Source: JAQVEM01 sp964610315 (GTDB taxonomy: Bacteria > Actinomycetota > Humimicrobiia > Humimicrobiales > Humimicrobiaceae). Taken from it: a stretch of DNA of 64,000 nucleotides. Positions 1 to 8,579 of the stretch are shown here, in pieces. Positions within the stretch are counted from its first letter, which is position 1; each line of letters begins with the position of its first letter. Location: contig CAZSVM010000002.1 in NCBI GenBank assembly GCA_964610315.1, positions 1 to 64,000 on the forward strand, written 5' to 3'. A program made the position numbers and the translations under genes. The notes under the pieces are model-generated. The model was not told the DNA's origin, did no database searches, and saw only the letters and a list, made by a program, of their open reading frames with translations.

Positions 1-144
1 TATTATTATTTCGATATTATTGTTAATAACTATTGACAGGGATTTTCATAGATAAAAGTTAAAAGTGGACTAAATATTTTTACTAGAAATTAGGAATATT
101 CAGATCCTCCTTTTTAACTTTCTGAGTAAATGCTAAAGGTATTA

Positions 145-705
145 TTAGTTATTTTTTTCCAATCGATCTTTTTCTTTCAGTTTTTTGATGGATTTTTCGT
201 AAAAAGGCTTAGCAATTTCTTTTGCTTTATCAAAAGAAATTCTTTTGTACATCCAATCAAGTTTTGCCTGTATTTGCTCTCTGGAAAATTTATCTAACCA
301 TTCGATATGTTTTAATGCATTTGTTTCGAAATAACTTATAGAATCGGCGTCTTTTATCAGATTCTGTTCATAAGTACCACCGCTCTCATGTTTCTCAATA
401 AGGATTTTAACTCTGGAGGAAAAAACTGAATCTGCCCCTTCCTTTAAAAGGAAATTATAAATTGCCTTTGCACCATTTACTTGATGATTTTTAAGTACCT
501 CTTTATCTAAGAGAAAAGCACCGATATCATAAGGGAAAAGAGCTCTTTCAATATCATGGGCGTAAGCAGCAATCTTTACTTCCTCACCGACATCAGGATC
601 CAGTTCCAGTACCCAGTACAGAGTTCGGACAAAATGAGGATCTTTTCCGTTAAAGAGTGCATCTACATATTTAATAGTCTTATCTAAGAAGTTATTGTTG
701 CCCAT
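145..705 (-). CDS. HD-domain-like protein, function unknown
   Basis: A 186-residue soluble protein. It carries a His-Asp pair in AYAHDIERA (H50-D51), an earlier His at 24, a later His at 106 and Asp residues at 119 and 121. This is the spacing of metal-binding residues in small HD-superfamily phosphohydrolase-like proteins. No signal peptide or membrane segment is visible, and the C-terminus is lysine/glutamate rich. It ends about 30 nt before the nitroreductase gene on the same strand, so they may be cotranscribed. The HD assignment is by motif only; the substrate is unknown and the protein could be a non-catalytic relative. Confidence 0.6.
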   Translation of the reverse strand: MGNNNFLDKTIKYVDALFNGKDPHFVRTLYWVLELDPDVGEEVKIAAYAHDIERALFPYDIGAFLLDKEVLKNHQVNGAKAIYNFLLKEGADSVFSSRVKILIEKHESGGTYEQNLIKDADSISYFETNALKHIEWLDKFSREQIQAKLDWMYKRISFDKAKEIAKPFYEKSIKKLKEKDRLEKNN

Positions 706-735
706 ATGCTAAATATATCTCCTGCCATTTATCTT

Positions 736-1482
736 TTACTCTTTATTTCTAAATCCTTGTTTTTTTAATGTTAGATATACCTTAGGATAATAGTTATCTT
801 TATAGAAGCTGCTTGTATTGTAGCTCCAGTTTATTTCCTTTTCTCTACCAACCTCTTTCAAATAATCTACCATTAATTTATCATAGGAGTCTATAGCATT
901 TCTAAAATTTTCCTGGCTGTATTTTTCAAAATGACAGTAGGTCGATTTATCAAGCCGGGGTTTTAGCCTGGAATTATCTTCCGGATAACCAATGCATAAA
1001 CCAGCAACAGGATATGTATATTTAGGCAATTCGAATAATCTGATAATAACATCAGGATTATTCCTGATACTGCCTATACATACTGTGCCCAGCCCAAGTG
1101 ATTCAGCTGCAGTGATAACGTTCTGCATAGAGAGCCCAACATCCACAGAACCAACCATAATTGACTCCACACTGTCTGTGATAGTCTGTTTCCTGCCATT
1201 TTTTTCACATGCTATCCTAGTTTTTAGAAAATCCATTATAAAAAGAAAGAAAACAGGGCATTCTATTATCCAGGGCATATCAACTGCAACTTTTTCTATT
1301 TTCTTTTTTGATTCTCTATCCTTTATGACTATAATACCAGTTTGCTGGCCATTGAGAGAAGTTGGTGCGTGCTGCGCGATTAAGACAAGTTCATTGACAA
1401 TATTACCTGGTATCATAATATCCTTAAACTTTCTTACAGATCTGTGATTCTTTATTATTTCTATTGTCTGATTCACAATCAC
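736..1482 (-). CDS. Nitroreductase family protein (NfsA/FRP-like)
   Basis: A 248-residue protein with nitroreductase-fold landmarks. The FMN-phosphate binding segment HRSVRKF lies near residue 13 and APTSLNGQQ near 39. SLGLGTVCIG is followed by RNNPD near 130-145, and PVAGLCIGYP with a downstream LKPRL is typical of the long NfsA/FRP subfamily. Such flavoenzymes reduce nitro, quinone or flavin substrates with NAD(P)H in the cytoplasm. It lies about 130 nt downstream of livF, so it may be the tail of that operon or independent. The family call is firm; the substrate is not determinable. Confidence 0.88.
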   Translation of the reverse strand: MIVNQTIEIIKNHRSVRKFKDIMIPGNIVNELVLIAQHAPTSLNGQQTGIIVIKDRESKKKIEKVAVDMPWIIECPVFFLFIMDFLKTRIACEKNGRKQTITDSVESIMVGSVDVGLSMQNVITAAESLGLGTVCIGSIRNNPDVIIRLFELPKYTYPVAGLCIGYPEDNSRLKPRLDKSTYCHFEKYSQENFRNAIDSYDKLMVDYLKEVGREKEINWSYNTSSFYKDNYYPKVYLTLKKQGFRNKE

Positions 1483-1611
1483 CTTCCTCTATTATTATGA
1501 GTTTTATTTGTTAACCTTAATTTTAAGATAGCATAGGAAACTTGCCACATTACAACCTGATTATATTTGTATTATAGTTATAGTTTATACTTGTATTGCG
1601 CACACTTTTAT

Positions 1612-2310
1612 CTACATTCCCAGATAAGCTTTCTTTACCTCGGGATTATTTATAATTTCCTCTATTCCCCCGCTGATAGTTATTTGTCTATGTTCCATTA
1701 TATAAGCACAATCAATTATTCTGGAAACCTGGTAAAAATTTTGCTCTACTAATAATATGCTTGTTCCAAGCTCTGATATCTTTTTAAAATTATTAACCAT
1801 TTCCAGAACTATGCTGGGCTGCAGCCCAAGGAGGGGTTCATCAAGTATGAGTATTTTAGGATTTGCCATCAATCCCCTAGCAAGAGCTACCATTTGCTGT
1901 TGCCCGCCGCTCATTGTGGAGACTATCTGCTTCATCCGCTCCTTTAGTATGGGAAAAATCGAATAAACTATATCCGCGTTTTCTTTAATTTTTTTCCTGT
2001 TTAAAAATGCCCCCGATTTTAAATTTTCAAAAACTGATAAATGCTCAAAGAGCCTGCGCCTTTCCGGAACAACTGAAATTCCTGCGCTTACTCTTTTATG
2101 AGGAGTGAAATTGGTAATATTTTCTCCATCTAAGAATATGTCTCCTTCAGATGGTGTTAGTATACCTGCAATATTGTTTACAAGCGTGCTTTTGCCCGCT
2201 CCATTTGGGCCAAGCAATGCAGTTATTTTTCCTTCTTTGACCTCAAGATTTACTTTGAAAAGGGCATTAATCTTTCCGTATGAATAGGATATATTGCTAA
2301 TTTTAAGCAT
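1612..2310 (-). CDS. livF: Branched-chain amino acid-type ABC transporter ATPase LivF
   Basis: An ATP-binding subunit of a LivFGHMK-type importer. Walker A is GPNGAGKST, the signature region is MSGGQQQMVALARGL and Walker B is ILILDEP. The C-terminal half shows the LivF pattern (VEQNFYQVSRI, YIMEHRQI). I start it at the ATG at 2310 (MLKISNI): this ATG lies inside the last codons of livG, an 8-nt overlap implying translational coupling. An upstream in-frame start at 2337 would only add residues translated from livG coding sequence. Its membrane partners and binding protein are encoded divergently 6-8 kb away, so the transporter genes are split between two transcripts. Confidence 0.9.
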   Translation of the reverse strand: MLKISNISYSYGKINALFKVNLEVKEGKITALLGPNGAGKSTLVNNIAGILTPSEGDIFLDGENITNFTPHKRVSAGISVVPERRRLFEHLSVFENLKSGAFLNRKKIKENADIVYSIFPILKERMKQIVSTMSGGQQQMVALARGLMANPKILILDEPLLGLQPSIVLEMVNNFKKISELGTSILLVEQNFYQVSRIIDCAYIMEHRQITISGGIEEIINNPEVKKAYLGM

Positions 2311-3055
2311 TCTTTTCTTCTCCCATGTAGGACTCAATTACACATTTATTATTGGCAACCTCTTCCGGCCTTCCGGAGCAGATAATCTTGCCCAGGTTGA
2401 TAGCGGTAACTGTATCGGATATGTTCATTACAACTCTGAGATTATGCTCCACAAGTAATACTGTTATTCCTTTTTCATCCCTGAGTTTACGTATAAAACA
2501 AAGCGCTTTTTCAATTTCCTGAACAGTCAATCCTGCAAGAACCTCATCGAATAATATTAATTTCGGTTTTCCGGCAATAGCCCTTGCTATCTCAAGGCGT
2601 CTTATATCCCCAATGGTTAATGATTCAGCAAGGGTATTTGATTTATTTTCGAGACCAACGAATTCCAGTATCTCCATTGCCTCCTTTTTGGCAGAATCCA
2701 GGCGCACAACATTCTCAGGGCCAAACAATAAGGCCGGTATTACATTCTGCAATGCAGTCATTGATAAAAAAGGTTTGGCATTCTGAAAAGTTCGAGCAAT
2801 ACCCATCCTGCATATATGGTGCTGCTTGAGTCTATCAATTCTATGTCCTTCCAGGAATATTTCTCCCGCATCAAGCCTGTGAATTCCAGAAATCAAATTG
2901 AAAAAGGTAGTTTTTCCGGCGCCGTTTGGACCGATTATAGACCGGATTTCTCCTTTATTTATTTTCACATCTATTCCGTCCAGGACAACATTCCCGCCGA
3001 ATCTTTTCCTTATACCTCTGGCTTCAAATAGTAAATCCGAATTTTCAGATTTCAT
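2303..3055 (-). CDS. livG: Branched-chain amino acid-type ABC transporter ATPase LivG
   Basis: A 250-residue ATPase paired with LivF. Walker A is GPNGAGKTT. The signature is degenerate (LTIGDIRRLEIARA in place of an LSGGQ-like motif) and Walker B ends in DEV with AGL after it, a variant also common in LivG relatives. The LivG-specific insertion around MGIARTFQNAKPF is present, as is the switch histidine (LLVEHNL). The end overlaps the start of livF. An AAAGGG ribosome site precedes the ATG. It follows the TIM-barrel gene by about 30 nt. Confidence 0.9.
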   Translation of the reverse strand: MKSENSDLLFEARGIRKRFGGNVVLDGIDVKINKGEIRSIIGPNGAGKTTFFNLISGIHRLDAGEIFLEGHRIDRLKQHHICRMGIARTFQNAKPFLSMTALQNVIPALLFGPENVVRLDSAKKEAMEILEFVGLENKSNTLAESLTIGDIRRLEIARAIAGKPKLILFDEVLAGLTVQEIEKALCFIRKLRDEKGITVLLVEHNLRVVMNISDTVTAINLGKIICSGRPEEVANNKCVIESYMGEEKNA

Positions 3056-3086
3056 ATCTTATATCCCTTTTATTAAATTAAAATTA

Positions 3087-3764
3087 TTAAATTTTTTTCC
3101 CAAGTTTTTCAAGCACCTTTATCACGTTTTCTCTGAATGAACCACCCGGCACAAATTTTTTTTCAAGAAATGCACTTCCTATTGTAAAACCCCATACCTG
3201 CTGCTCGATGGTCTTTTCCAGCCGGTCGAGGCTGTTTATTGAACCTGCTGACACTATTGGTACTTTTACTGCATTTTTTACTTTTCTCAGTAATTCATCT
3301 ACCCCTGAAGTATCTATATATCTATAGGCAAGAATATCAAAACCATCAACACCTTCTGATTCCAGTCTTTTTGCGTCTTCTGCTATTTCATCTATTGTTC
3401 CATCGAGAACAGATGGCCGGTTATAAACTTTACCGCAAAAAGGAAAATATTTAATCTTTTTATTTATAATTTTCCATATGGAAGGATAATAAATAGTTCC
3501 CATAAGATAATCAAAACCCATATCGACTGCCATTTTAGCCGGGCCAATTATATCTTTTTCTTCATATTCAACAACTTCAAGGAAGGATTGGAAACCGGCC
3601 TGGTGAATCTTATTATTTAAAATTTTCATTTTTTCAGGCTCAAGACCAATCTCTTTATAGCCGAAATAGTCAATAGGGAGGTCTTTAACCTGTTCGAAAT
3701 AATCCATGGCATCCGGTACTGTCATATCGTTCCGGGTAAACATCAGAATCAGTTTGGGCATCAT
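3087..3764 (-). CDS. TIM-barrel protein of the ribulose-phosphate-binding type
   Basis: A 225-residue protein with repeating beta-alpha units. The C-terminal pattern (VPIVSAGSINSLDRLEKTI, then GFTIGSAFLEKKF) matches the phosphate-binding loops of ribulose-phosphate-binding barrels. Earlier strands carry DYFGYKEIGLEP and VDGFDILAYRY. No exact family is recognised; epimerase, aldolase or lyase activity on a phosphorylated intermediate is plausible. It starts at ATGATG behind a good AAGGAG site and lies between the DeoR gene and livG, which ties it to the transported substrate. It may be the first catabolic enzyme of the leftward arm. Confidence 0.6.
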   Translation of the reverse strand: MMPKLILMFTRNDMTVPDAMDYFEQVKDLPIDYFGYKEIGLEPEKMKILNNKIHQAGFQSFLEVVEYEEKDIIGPAKMAVDMGFDYLMGTIYYPSIWKIINKKIKYFPFCGKVYNRPSVLDGTIDEIAEDAKRLESEGVDGFDILAYRYIDTSGVDELLRKVKNAVKVPIVSAGSINSLDRLEKTIEQQVWGFTIGSAFLEKKFVPGGSFRENVIKVLEKLGKKI

Positions 3765-3904
3765 AGTACATCTCCTTTAAAATATTAAATTATAAGCTCC
3801 GAATGAGCTCTGAATGACCAAAGTTTTTATTGTTCATATTTGTGCTTTTAAGATACTTTTATTTAGCTTTTAATTAATATTTTTAATTCGTAAGCTTTGA
3901 TAAC

Positions 3905-4696
3905 TTAATTAGGCTCCCCCTGGCTGCTGCTGAGTATAACTTCAATTTTTTTTGATTTTAGTTTATTGACATAATCTTCTGTTGTTTCGTAATCACATAT
4001 CAAGCGGTCCAGCCCATCAAAGCCTGACCACGTGTAGGAAAAGGAGTTATCCATTTTTGAGTGATCTACAAGTAAATTTATCTCCGGAACTTTTTCCACT
4101 ATTTTACTTTTGATCCTTGATTCATTTATTGTAAGATCCGTAAATCCTTTTTCAATCGAAAGTGCACCACAGGACATAAAAGCTTTATTTATATTTATAG
4201 TCTTCAGAAAGTCATCAATATCACAAGTGTATATCATATTTATTTTATCCAGCAACCCACCGGTGCATAGTATATTTATGCTGTCCTTCTTTGCAAGTTC
4301 ATTTGAGATGATCGGGGATATTGTTACTACCGTTAAATATATGTCTTTTTTGATTAGTTCTCTAACAAGATATGCTATTGTTGAACTACCATCAAGAAAA
4401 ATGGTGTCATTATTGTTTATATAATTAACAGCGGTCCTGGCTATTGAAATTTTTAATTCTACATTATTTTTCATCCTTGCGTAATAAGGCAATTCTGTCA
4501 AACTTGCATTATTTCTATAAACCAGATTACTTTTCGACAGGAAAAGATGGTCTTTCATTTCTTTAATATCCCTGTACAAAGTCATTTCACTGACATTAAG
4601 AATCGATGCCAATTCTTTTATGTTTATAATGCTCCTTGATCTCAGTATTTCAATTATCTGGTTTCTTCTTTTACTTATGTGCAATTTCTTATCCAT
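3905..4696 (-). CDS. DeoR/GlpR-family transcriptional regulator
   Basis: A 263-residue protein with an N-terminal DeoR helix-turn-helix (residues about 10-60, INIKELASILNVSEMTLYRDIKEM) and a C-terminal DeoRC sugar-phosphate sensor. DGSSTIAYLVREL forms the phosphate loop near residue 100, followed by CTGGLL and a VDHSKMD segment near 215. DeoR proteins usually repress catabolic operons until a phosphorylated intermediate accumulates. The gene is divergent from the livK-like gene with a 343-bp AT-rich gap between them. It probably controls both arms, which implies that the imported compound becomes a phospho-sugar-like effector. Confidence 0.85.
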   Translation of the reverse strand: MDKKLHISKRRNQIIEILRSRSIINIKELASILNVSEMTLYRDIKEMKDHLFLSKSNLVYRNNASLTELPYYARMKNNVELKISIARTAVNYINNNDTIFLDGSSTIAYLVRELIKKDIYLTVVTISPIISNELAKKDSINILCTGGLLDKINMIYTCDIDDFLKTININKAFMSCGALSIEKGFTDLTINESRIKSKIVEKVPEINLLVDHSKMDNSFSYTWSGFDGLDRLICDYETTEDYVNKLKSKKIEVILSSSQGEPN

Positions 4697-5039
4697 CCTT
4701 CCAGATTATTAGATCTTAAAATTATCGTTAAACATTCTAATATATATACACTTTCACCTAATTATTAAGATTTTAATACTTATTCTTTCTTAATAATAAT
4801 TAATTTAAAATTTTTTTCAAATTTTTATTTTACATAAATGAATTTATGTTATAATATAACATTGTTTGAAAACTATCAATGGTATTTTGTTAAATTTTTT
4901 AAAAAATTTGATAAAATTTTTAAATTTTCATATTATATGCTTTATTTAAAATTTACCTACAACAGAGCGGGAGGTGAGAAATAGATCTTGCAAAAATCTT
5001 TTATAAAAAATGATAACTAATTAAAAGAGGAGGGAAGAT
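4697..5039. promoter_or_regulatory. Divergent control region between deoR-type gene and livK-type gene
   Basis: 343 bp without a gene, extremely AT-rich. A TATAAT hexamer lies at 4850-4855, but the nearest -35-like TTTACA (4829-4834) is only 15 bp upstream, so the promoter call is weak. A free-standing GGGAGGTGA (4969-4977) resembles a full Shine-Dalgarno sequence but precedes no credible ORF. The true livK site is AGGAGGGAAG just before 5040. The DeoR operator should lie here, but no clear repeated operator was identified. Confidence 0.4.
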
Positions 5040-6476
5040 ATGAAAAAGATACTTTTTCTGGTTGTTGCGGTGATGGTTGTATCATCACTGGCTATACTTC
5101 CGGGCTGTAAAGAAGACGGAGCTGCAACTGAAACAGCAGTTGAAACAGTAACTGAAACTGCTGCGGAAACTACTGCAGCAGAAGAAGTTGTGGAAGGGCC
5201 GAAAAGTGTTAAGTTTGGACATACAGGTCCAATAACAGGATTTCTTGCATCAGCAGAGGTTATTTGTAATTCTATGTATAACCTCTTTACTGAACAGATC
5301 AATGAAGCAGGAGGAGTGCCTCTATCCCAATACGGCACTACGGTACCTTTAAACTGGGTTGTATACAATGACCAGGGAGATACCGGAAGGGCCGCTACTA
5401 ACGTAGAAAGGCTTATAAGTCAGGATAAGGTAGATATTATTTATGGTTCTTACGGGACTTTTCAGGGTTTTGCTCAGGAGCCACTTGTAAACAGTCTTGC
5501 AGATGAATTCAAAACTATTTATATGGTTGGTAATGGAACCTGTGTTAAGTGGGAAACTGCTGAAGAATTCTTCAATATATATGCAACAGATGAGCCATAT
5601 TCTGAAAATGGAAAGCCCTGGTATGAATGGGAGTACACAATTTGGACCGAAGGTCCAAGAGCTTTCCACATCGAAGCTCTTGTAAACACGTTGAAAGAAG
5701 TAGGAGTTAAAACAGTTGTGGTCTGGGAGATCGGGACACTCTATGGTGCTGAGAGTTCAAGATTCCTTGAATATTACCTGCCTCAGGCTGGTATAGAGAT
5801 ACTGTCAAAAGAACAATACCCGGTAGATATACTGGACTTCACTCCGCTGATAACAAAAGCCGAAGGGCTTAATCCTGATGCAATAATACAGTTTAGCTAT
5901 CCCGGAGATGGAATGCTGTCAATAGAAAACATGATTGCAATGGATTACAATCCAAAACTGTTCTATAATTCGCTTGGAACTACATCAAGTGAAGCTTATA
6001 CAAAGTTCGGATCCAATCTTGACGGTATCATGTATCAATCATTTGCATTTCCCACAAGCAAGATGTCAGCAGGCCCATTCGGTTCGGGTATTGATGTTAT
6101 GAATGCATACATTGATAAATACGGTTTGGCACCTGACCTGGTAGATGGGCCTATGGCTTATGGTACTGTGGAAGCAATGTACGAACTTATCAGGAGAGCA
6201 GGCACTACTGATAAGGACGCTATCTATGCCGAAATATTAAAGACCAAAGATAACCCGATTCCTACAGTACTTGGGCCATTATACTGGGATAAGGGCCCAT
6301 GGCCTGAATTACCTGAAACAGTTGGACAACATATAGGAACCACTGACACTGATCTTGGTCAGGACTGCCAGATTATTTCTGCAGGCTTCGGAGAAATGGG
6401 AGGACTTCAAAGAGACTGGAATATTGAAGACTGGGTAACAGGAACTCCGCTATACCCAAAACCTGACTGGAAGTAA
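5040..6476 (+). CDS. Branched-chain amino acid-type substrate-binding lipoprotein (LivK-like)
   Basis: A 478-residue extracytoplasmic receptor. A lipoprotein signal peptide ends in LAILPGC (lipid-modified Cys at about 23). A low-complexity Glu/Thr/Ala tether to about residue 50 also occurs in the other binding proteins of this window. The mature part starts with VKFGHTGPITGF and continues with NLFTEQINEAGG, as in Peripla_BP_6 receptors of LivK type. It is about 90 residues longer than classic LivK. The C-terminal part is tryptophan/proline rich. Position next to PEP-hydrolase-like and Tm-1-like genes rather than amino-acid genes suggests a carboxylated or aromatic ligand. It is preceded by a strong AGGAGG site. 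Confidence 0.87.
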   Translation: MKKILFLVVAVMVVSSLAILPGCKEDGAATETAVETVTETAAETTAAEEVVEGPKSVKFGHTGPITGFLASAEVICNSMYNLFTEQINEAGGVPLSQYGTTVPLNWVVYNDQGDTGRAATNVERLISQDKVDIIYGSYGTFQGFAQEPLVNSLADEFKTIYMVGNGTCVKWETAEEFFNIYATDEPYSENGKPWYEWEYTIWTEGPRAFHIEALVNTLKEVGVKTVVVWEIGTLYGAESSRFLEYYLPQAGIEILSKEQYPVDILDFTPLITKAEGLNPDAIIQFSYPGDGMLSIENMIAMDYNPKLFYNSLGTTSSEAYTKFGSNLDGIMYQSFAFPTSKMSAGPFGSGIDVMNAYIDKYGLAPDLVDGPMAYGTVEAMYELIRRAGTTDKDAIYAEILKTKDNPIPTVLGPLYWDKGPWPELPETVGQHIGTTDTDLGQDCQIISAGFGEMGGLQRDWNIEDWVTGTPLYPKPDWK

Positions 6477-6492
6477 AAAATAATAATACTGT

Positions 6493-6525
6493 AACTTGCT
6501 GCCCTTCTTGAAAGGGCAGCAAGTT
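6493..6525 (+). other. 14-bp hairpin after the binding-protein gene
   Basis: AACTTGCTGCCCTT pairs perfectly with AAGGGCAGCAAGTT across a 5-nt loop. Only TTT follows, so it is a poor terminator. As in malE-malF-type operons, such a hairpin may protect the upstream binding-protein mRNA or cause partial termination. Similar hairpins follow the other two binding-protein genes. Confidence 0.75.
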
Positions 6526-6573
6526 TACACCATTAATAACTAAAAAGCATGAAAGGAAAGGAGAAGATAGAGA

Positions 6574-7497
6574 ATGAAGACTAAATTCTCTAGGACGCAG
6601 ATCCTGAAAATACTTGACCAGAAGATAAAGGATGGAGAACCAATCTTTGTGGCTAATGCTTCAGCAGGAATGGTAGCAAGATATGCTGAAAAAAATGGCG
6701 CCGACATGGTAAGTGTGCACAGCTGGGGAAGGTTTCGATACAGAGGCCATCCGGTACCACTAACCACACTATGGTGGGGTGGCAGCAATGAAATGAAAGA
6801 CAATGTTTTCGATGTTCATCATGAAATGTCAAATGCGCTCGATAATGTTCCTCTTGTAGCTGGACTGGAAGCCTATGATAGTTTGTTCAGGCATACCGAC
6901 GAGCTGCTGGATAAAGCAACAGCTATTGGGTATGATGGTATACAGAATTTTCCAACTCATGGCGCATATATACCAATGAGAATGCTAAGGGATGCTGCTG
7001 GTTTTGGTTTCAAGAGAGAGATCGAAATGATAAAACTGGCAAGTAAGAAAGACATATTCTCAATGGCTTATGCTTTCTGGGCAGAAGATGCCAAGGAATT
7101 TGTTGAGAGTGGTGCGGATGTAATAATTGCCCATGCAGGATGGACCACTGGGGGAACTACTGGTGCCCCAAAGCCGGGTTCGGTAGATTTTGATTGGAAA
7201 GCTGAAGGTTTCAGGGCTCAGCCGAGAGATCTTGAAGGAACAATTAAACTTGCACAGGAAATAACGGATGCTGCAAGGAAGATTAACCCAAAACAAATTG
7301 TTCTTATAACAGGAGGTTCTTTGAACTCACCTGAAAATGCTCAAAAAATAATGGATAGTTGTGATGTAGACGGCTTTGAAGTAGGTCATGCTATTGACGT
7401 AATGCCTATAGAACAAGAACTTATTCGTATCGGAAAAGAATATAAGAGCCTGAAATTGAGTCCTGGTAATCCTAATTATAGACCATCAGCTTTATAA
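6574..7497 (+). CDS. PEP-hydrolase-like TIM-barrel protein (PF09370), paralogue 1
   Basis: A 307-residue TIM barrel of the family named phosphoenolpyruvate hydrolase-like, formerly TIM-barrel signal transduction protein; this is also the C-terminal half of plant Tm-1. Diagnostic segments are NASAGMVARYAEKNGADM near 28, VPLVAGLEAYDS near 95, GYDGIQNFPTHG near 125 and ADVIIAHAGWTTGGTTG near 185. It is in tandem with a paralogue 26 nt downstream and in the same locus as a UPF0261 protein, which matches the N-terminal half of Tm-1. It is soluble, with no signal peptide. Cleavage of a C-C bond or hydrolysis of an enol-phosphate are possible reactions; the substrate is unknown. Confidence 0.85.
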   Translation: MKTKFSRTQILKILDQKIKDGEPIFVANASAGMVARYAEKNGADMVSVHSWGRFRYRGHPVPLTTLWWGGSNEMKDNVFDVHHEMSNALDNVPLVAGLEAYDSLFRHTDELLDKATAIGYDGIQNFPTHGAYIPMRMLRDAAGFGFKREIEMIKLASKKDIFSMAYAFWAEDAKEFVESGADVIIAHAGWTTGGTTGAPKPGSVDFDWKAEGFRAQPRDLEGTIKLAQEITDAARKINPKQIVLITGGSLNSPENAQKIMDSCDVDGFEVGHAIDVMPIEQELIRIGKEYKSLKLSPGNPNYRPSAL

Positions 7498-7523
7498 TCA
7501 ACCAAAAGGAGAGTGATATAATA

Positions 7524-8429
7524 ATGGAAGGAATTGAAAGAGAACGAATATTATCTAAACTAGTAGAACCCATGCCAACAAGGAAATCAATTGTTGAGAA
7601 CTGGCATGCGCAGATAAAAATGGGTATACCAATTATATATGCAGGCTGCAGTGCGGGCATAGTTGCAAAATATGCTGAGTGGACTGCACTTGATGCAATA
7701 GTAGTTTACGAGACCGGTCTATCAAGGCACTGGGGGATGCCTACGACCATGCTGGCAGATCCTAACAGGTTTTCTTTCCCCATGTATGAAGAGATAAGAT
7801 CACAGGTTGACAGAACTCCTCTGATTGCAGGAGTAGAATGTTATGATCCTAGATTCAGAGGTGAACGTGGGTTGAGAAGGATGGTAAAGACTGTTATAGA
7901 GATGGGATATGATGGAATACAGAATTTTCCGACTCTGGTTTTCCTTGAGCCCACGACAAGGCTAAGAGATCCTTTAAATATGGGATGGGATAGAGAAGTT
8001 GAGCTTGTAGCTTTGTGTAATGAGCTGGATATCTTTACCATGTGGTATGCATGTACTCCAAAACAGGCTCAGGATGTTGCAAAGGCCGGAGCAGACGCAA
8101 TAGTTCCCCATGCAGGATGGTCAAGTGGTGGAAAAGTTGGCGCACCAACAACAGAAAGATATCCAAATACAAGGATTACTCCAATAAAAAGCCTGGATGA
8201 TGCCTGTAAACACGTACAGGAAATAACTGATGCTGCAAGGGAAATTAACCCCAAGATAATATCACTGTCTCATGGCGGTCCCTTTATCGATATAGAGTCA
8301 GTTAAGTATATGTTTGAACATACAACTACTGATGGTTTTGAAGCCGCTTCAGCATGGGAAAGGGTTCCTGTAGAAAATGCCCTTACAGATGCTATAAGCA
8401 AATTTAGGGCAGTCAAGAAAAAAAAGTAA
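7524..8429 (+). CDS. PEP-hydrolase-like TIM-barrel protein (PF09370), paralogue 2
   Basis: A 301-residue paralogue of the preceding gene, sharing the family landmarks AGCSAGIVAKYAEW near 40, TPLIAGVECYDP near 95, GYDGIQNFPTLVF near 130 and ADAIVPHAGWSSGGKVG near 190. The N-terminal loop differs (ETGLSRHWGMP against HSWGRFRYRGHP in paralogue 1), so substrate specificity or subunit role probably differs. The two genes are tightly spaced, and an obligate heteromer is possible. The pair comes after the receptor gene and before the permeases. No catalytic residue assignment is attempted. Confidence 0.85.
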   Translation: MEGIERERILSKLVEPMPTRKSIVENWHAQIKMGIPIIYAGCSAGIVAKYAEWTALDAIVVYETGLSRHWGMPTTMLADPNRFSFPMYEEIRSQVDRTPLIAGVECYDPRFRGERGLRRMVKTVIEMGYDGIQNFPTLVFLEPTTRLRDPLNMGWDREVELVALCNELDIFTMWYACTPKQAQDVAKAGADAIVPHAGWSSGGKVGAPTTERYPNTRITPIKSLDDACKHVQEITDAAREINPKIISLSHGGPFIDIESVKYMFEHTTTDGFEAASAWERVPVENALTDAISKFRAVKKKK

Positions 8430-8482
8430 GTAGTAATATAATCTGAATTAATATTAAGATTATGCTAGCCATAAAAATCTTT

Positions 8483-8515
8483 CTGGCAGCAGGTTAAATC
8501 ATAACTGCCTGCCAG
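8483..8515 (+). other. Imperfect hairpin upstream of livH
   Basis: CTGGCAG at 8483-8489 pairs with CTGCCAG at 8509-8515, and the inner CAGGTT/AACTGC part pairs with a bulge. There is no U-run, so it is probably an mRNA-stability or processing element rather than a terminator. Confidence 0.5.
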
Positions 8516-8579
8516 GAAGACAAAAGTAATACTGGAATGGTTCTCTTAAATAAAGAGATAGATTTGGAGAGTAGAAAAT

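Noticed and set aside
992..1447. 151-codon ORF on the plus strand
   Set aside because: Antisense shadow of the nitroreductase gene; no ribosome site or recognisable motif.
2303..3055. Unusual LivG signature (LTIGDIRR) and DEV Walker B as a sign of inactivity
   Set aside because: Similar variants are common among LivG-type ATPases, so it is noted in the gene entry but not treated as anomalous.
5040..5200. Glu/Thr/Ala repeat coding DNA after the lipobox as a microsatellite or contingency repeat
   Set aside because: The repeat units are imperfect and occur in all three receptor lipoproteins, fitting a flexible surface tether rather than a phase-variable tract.
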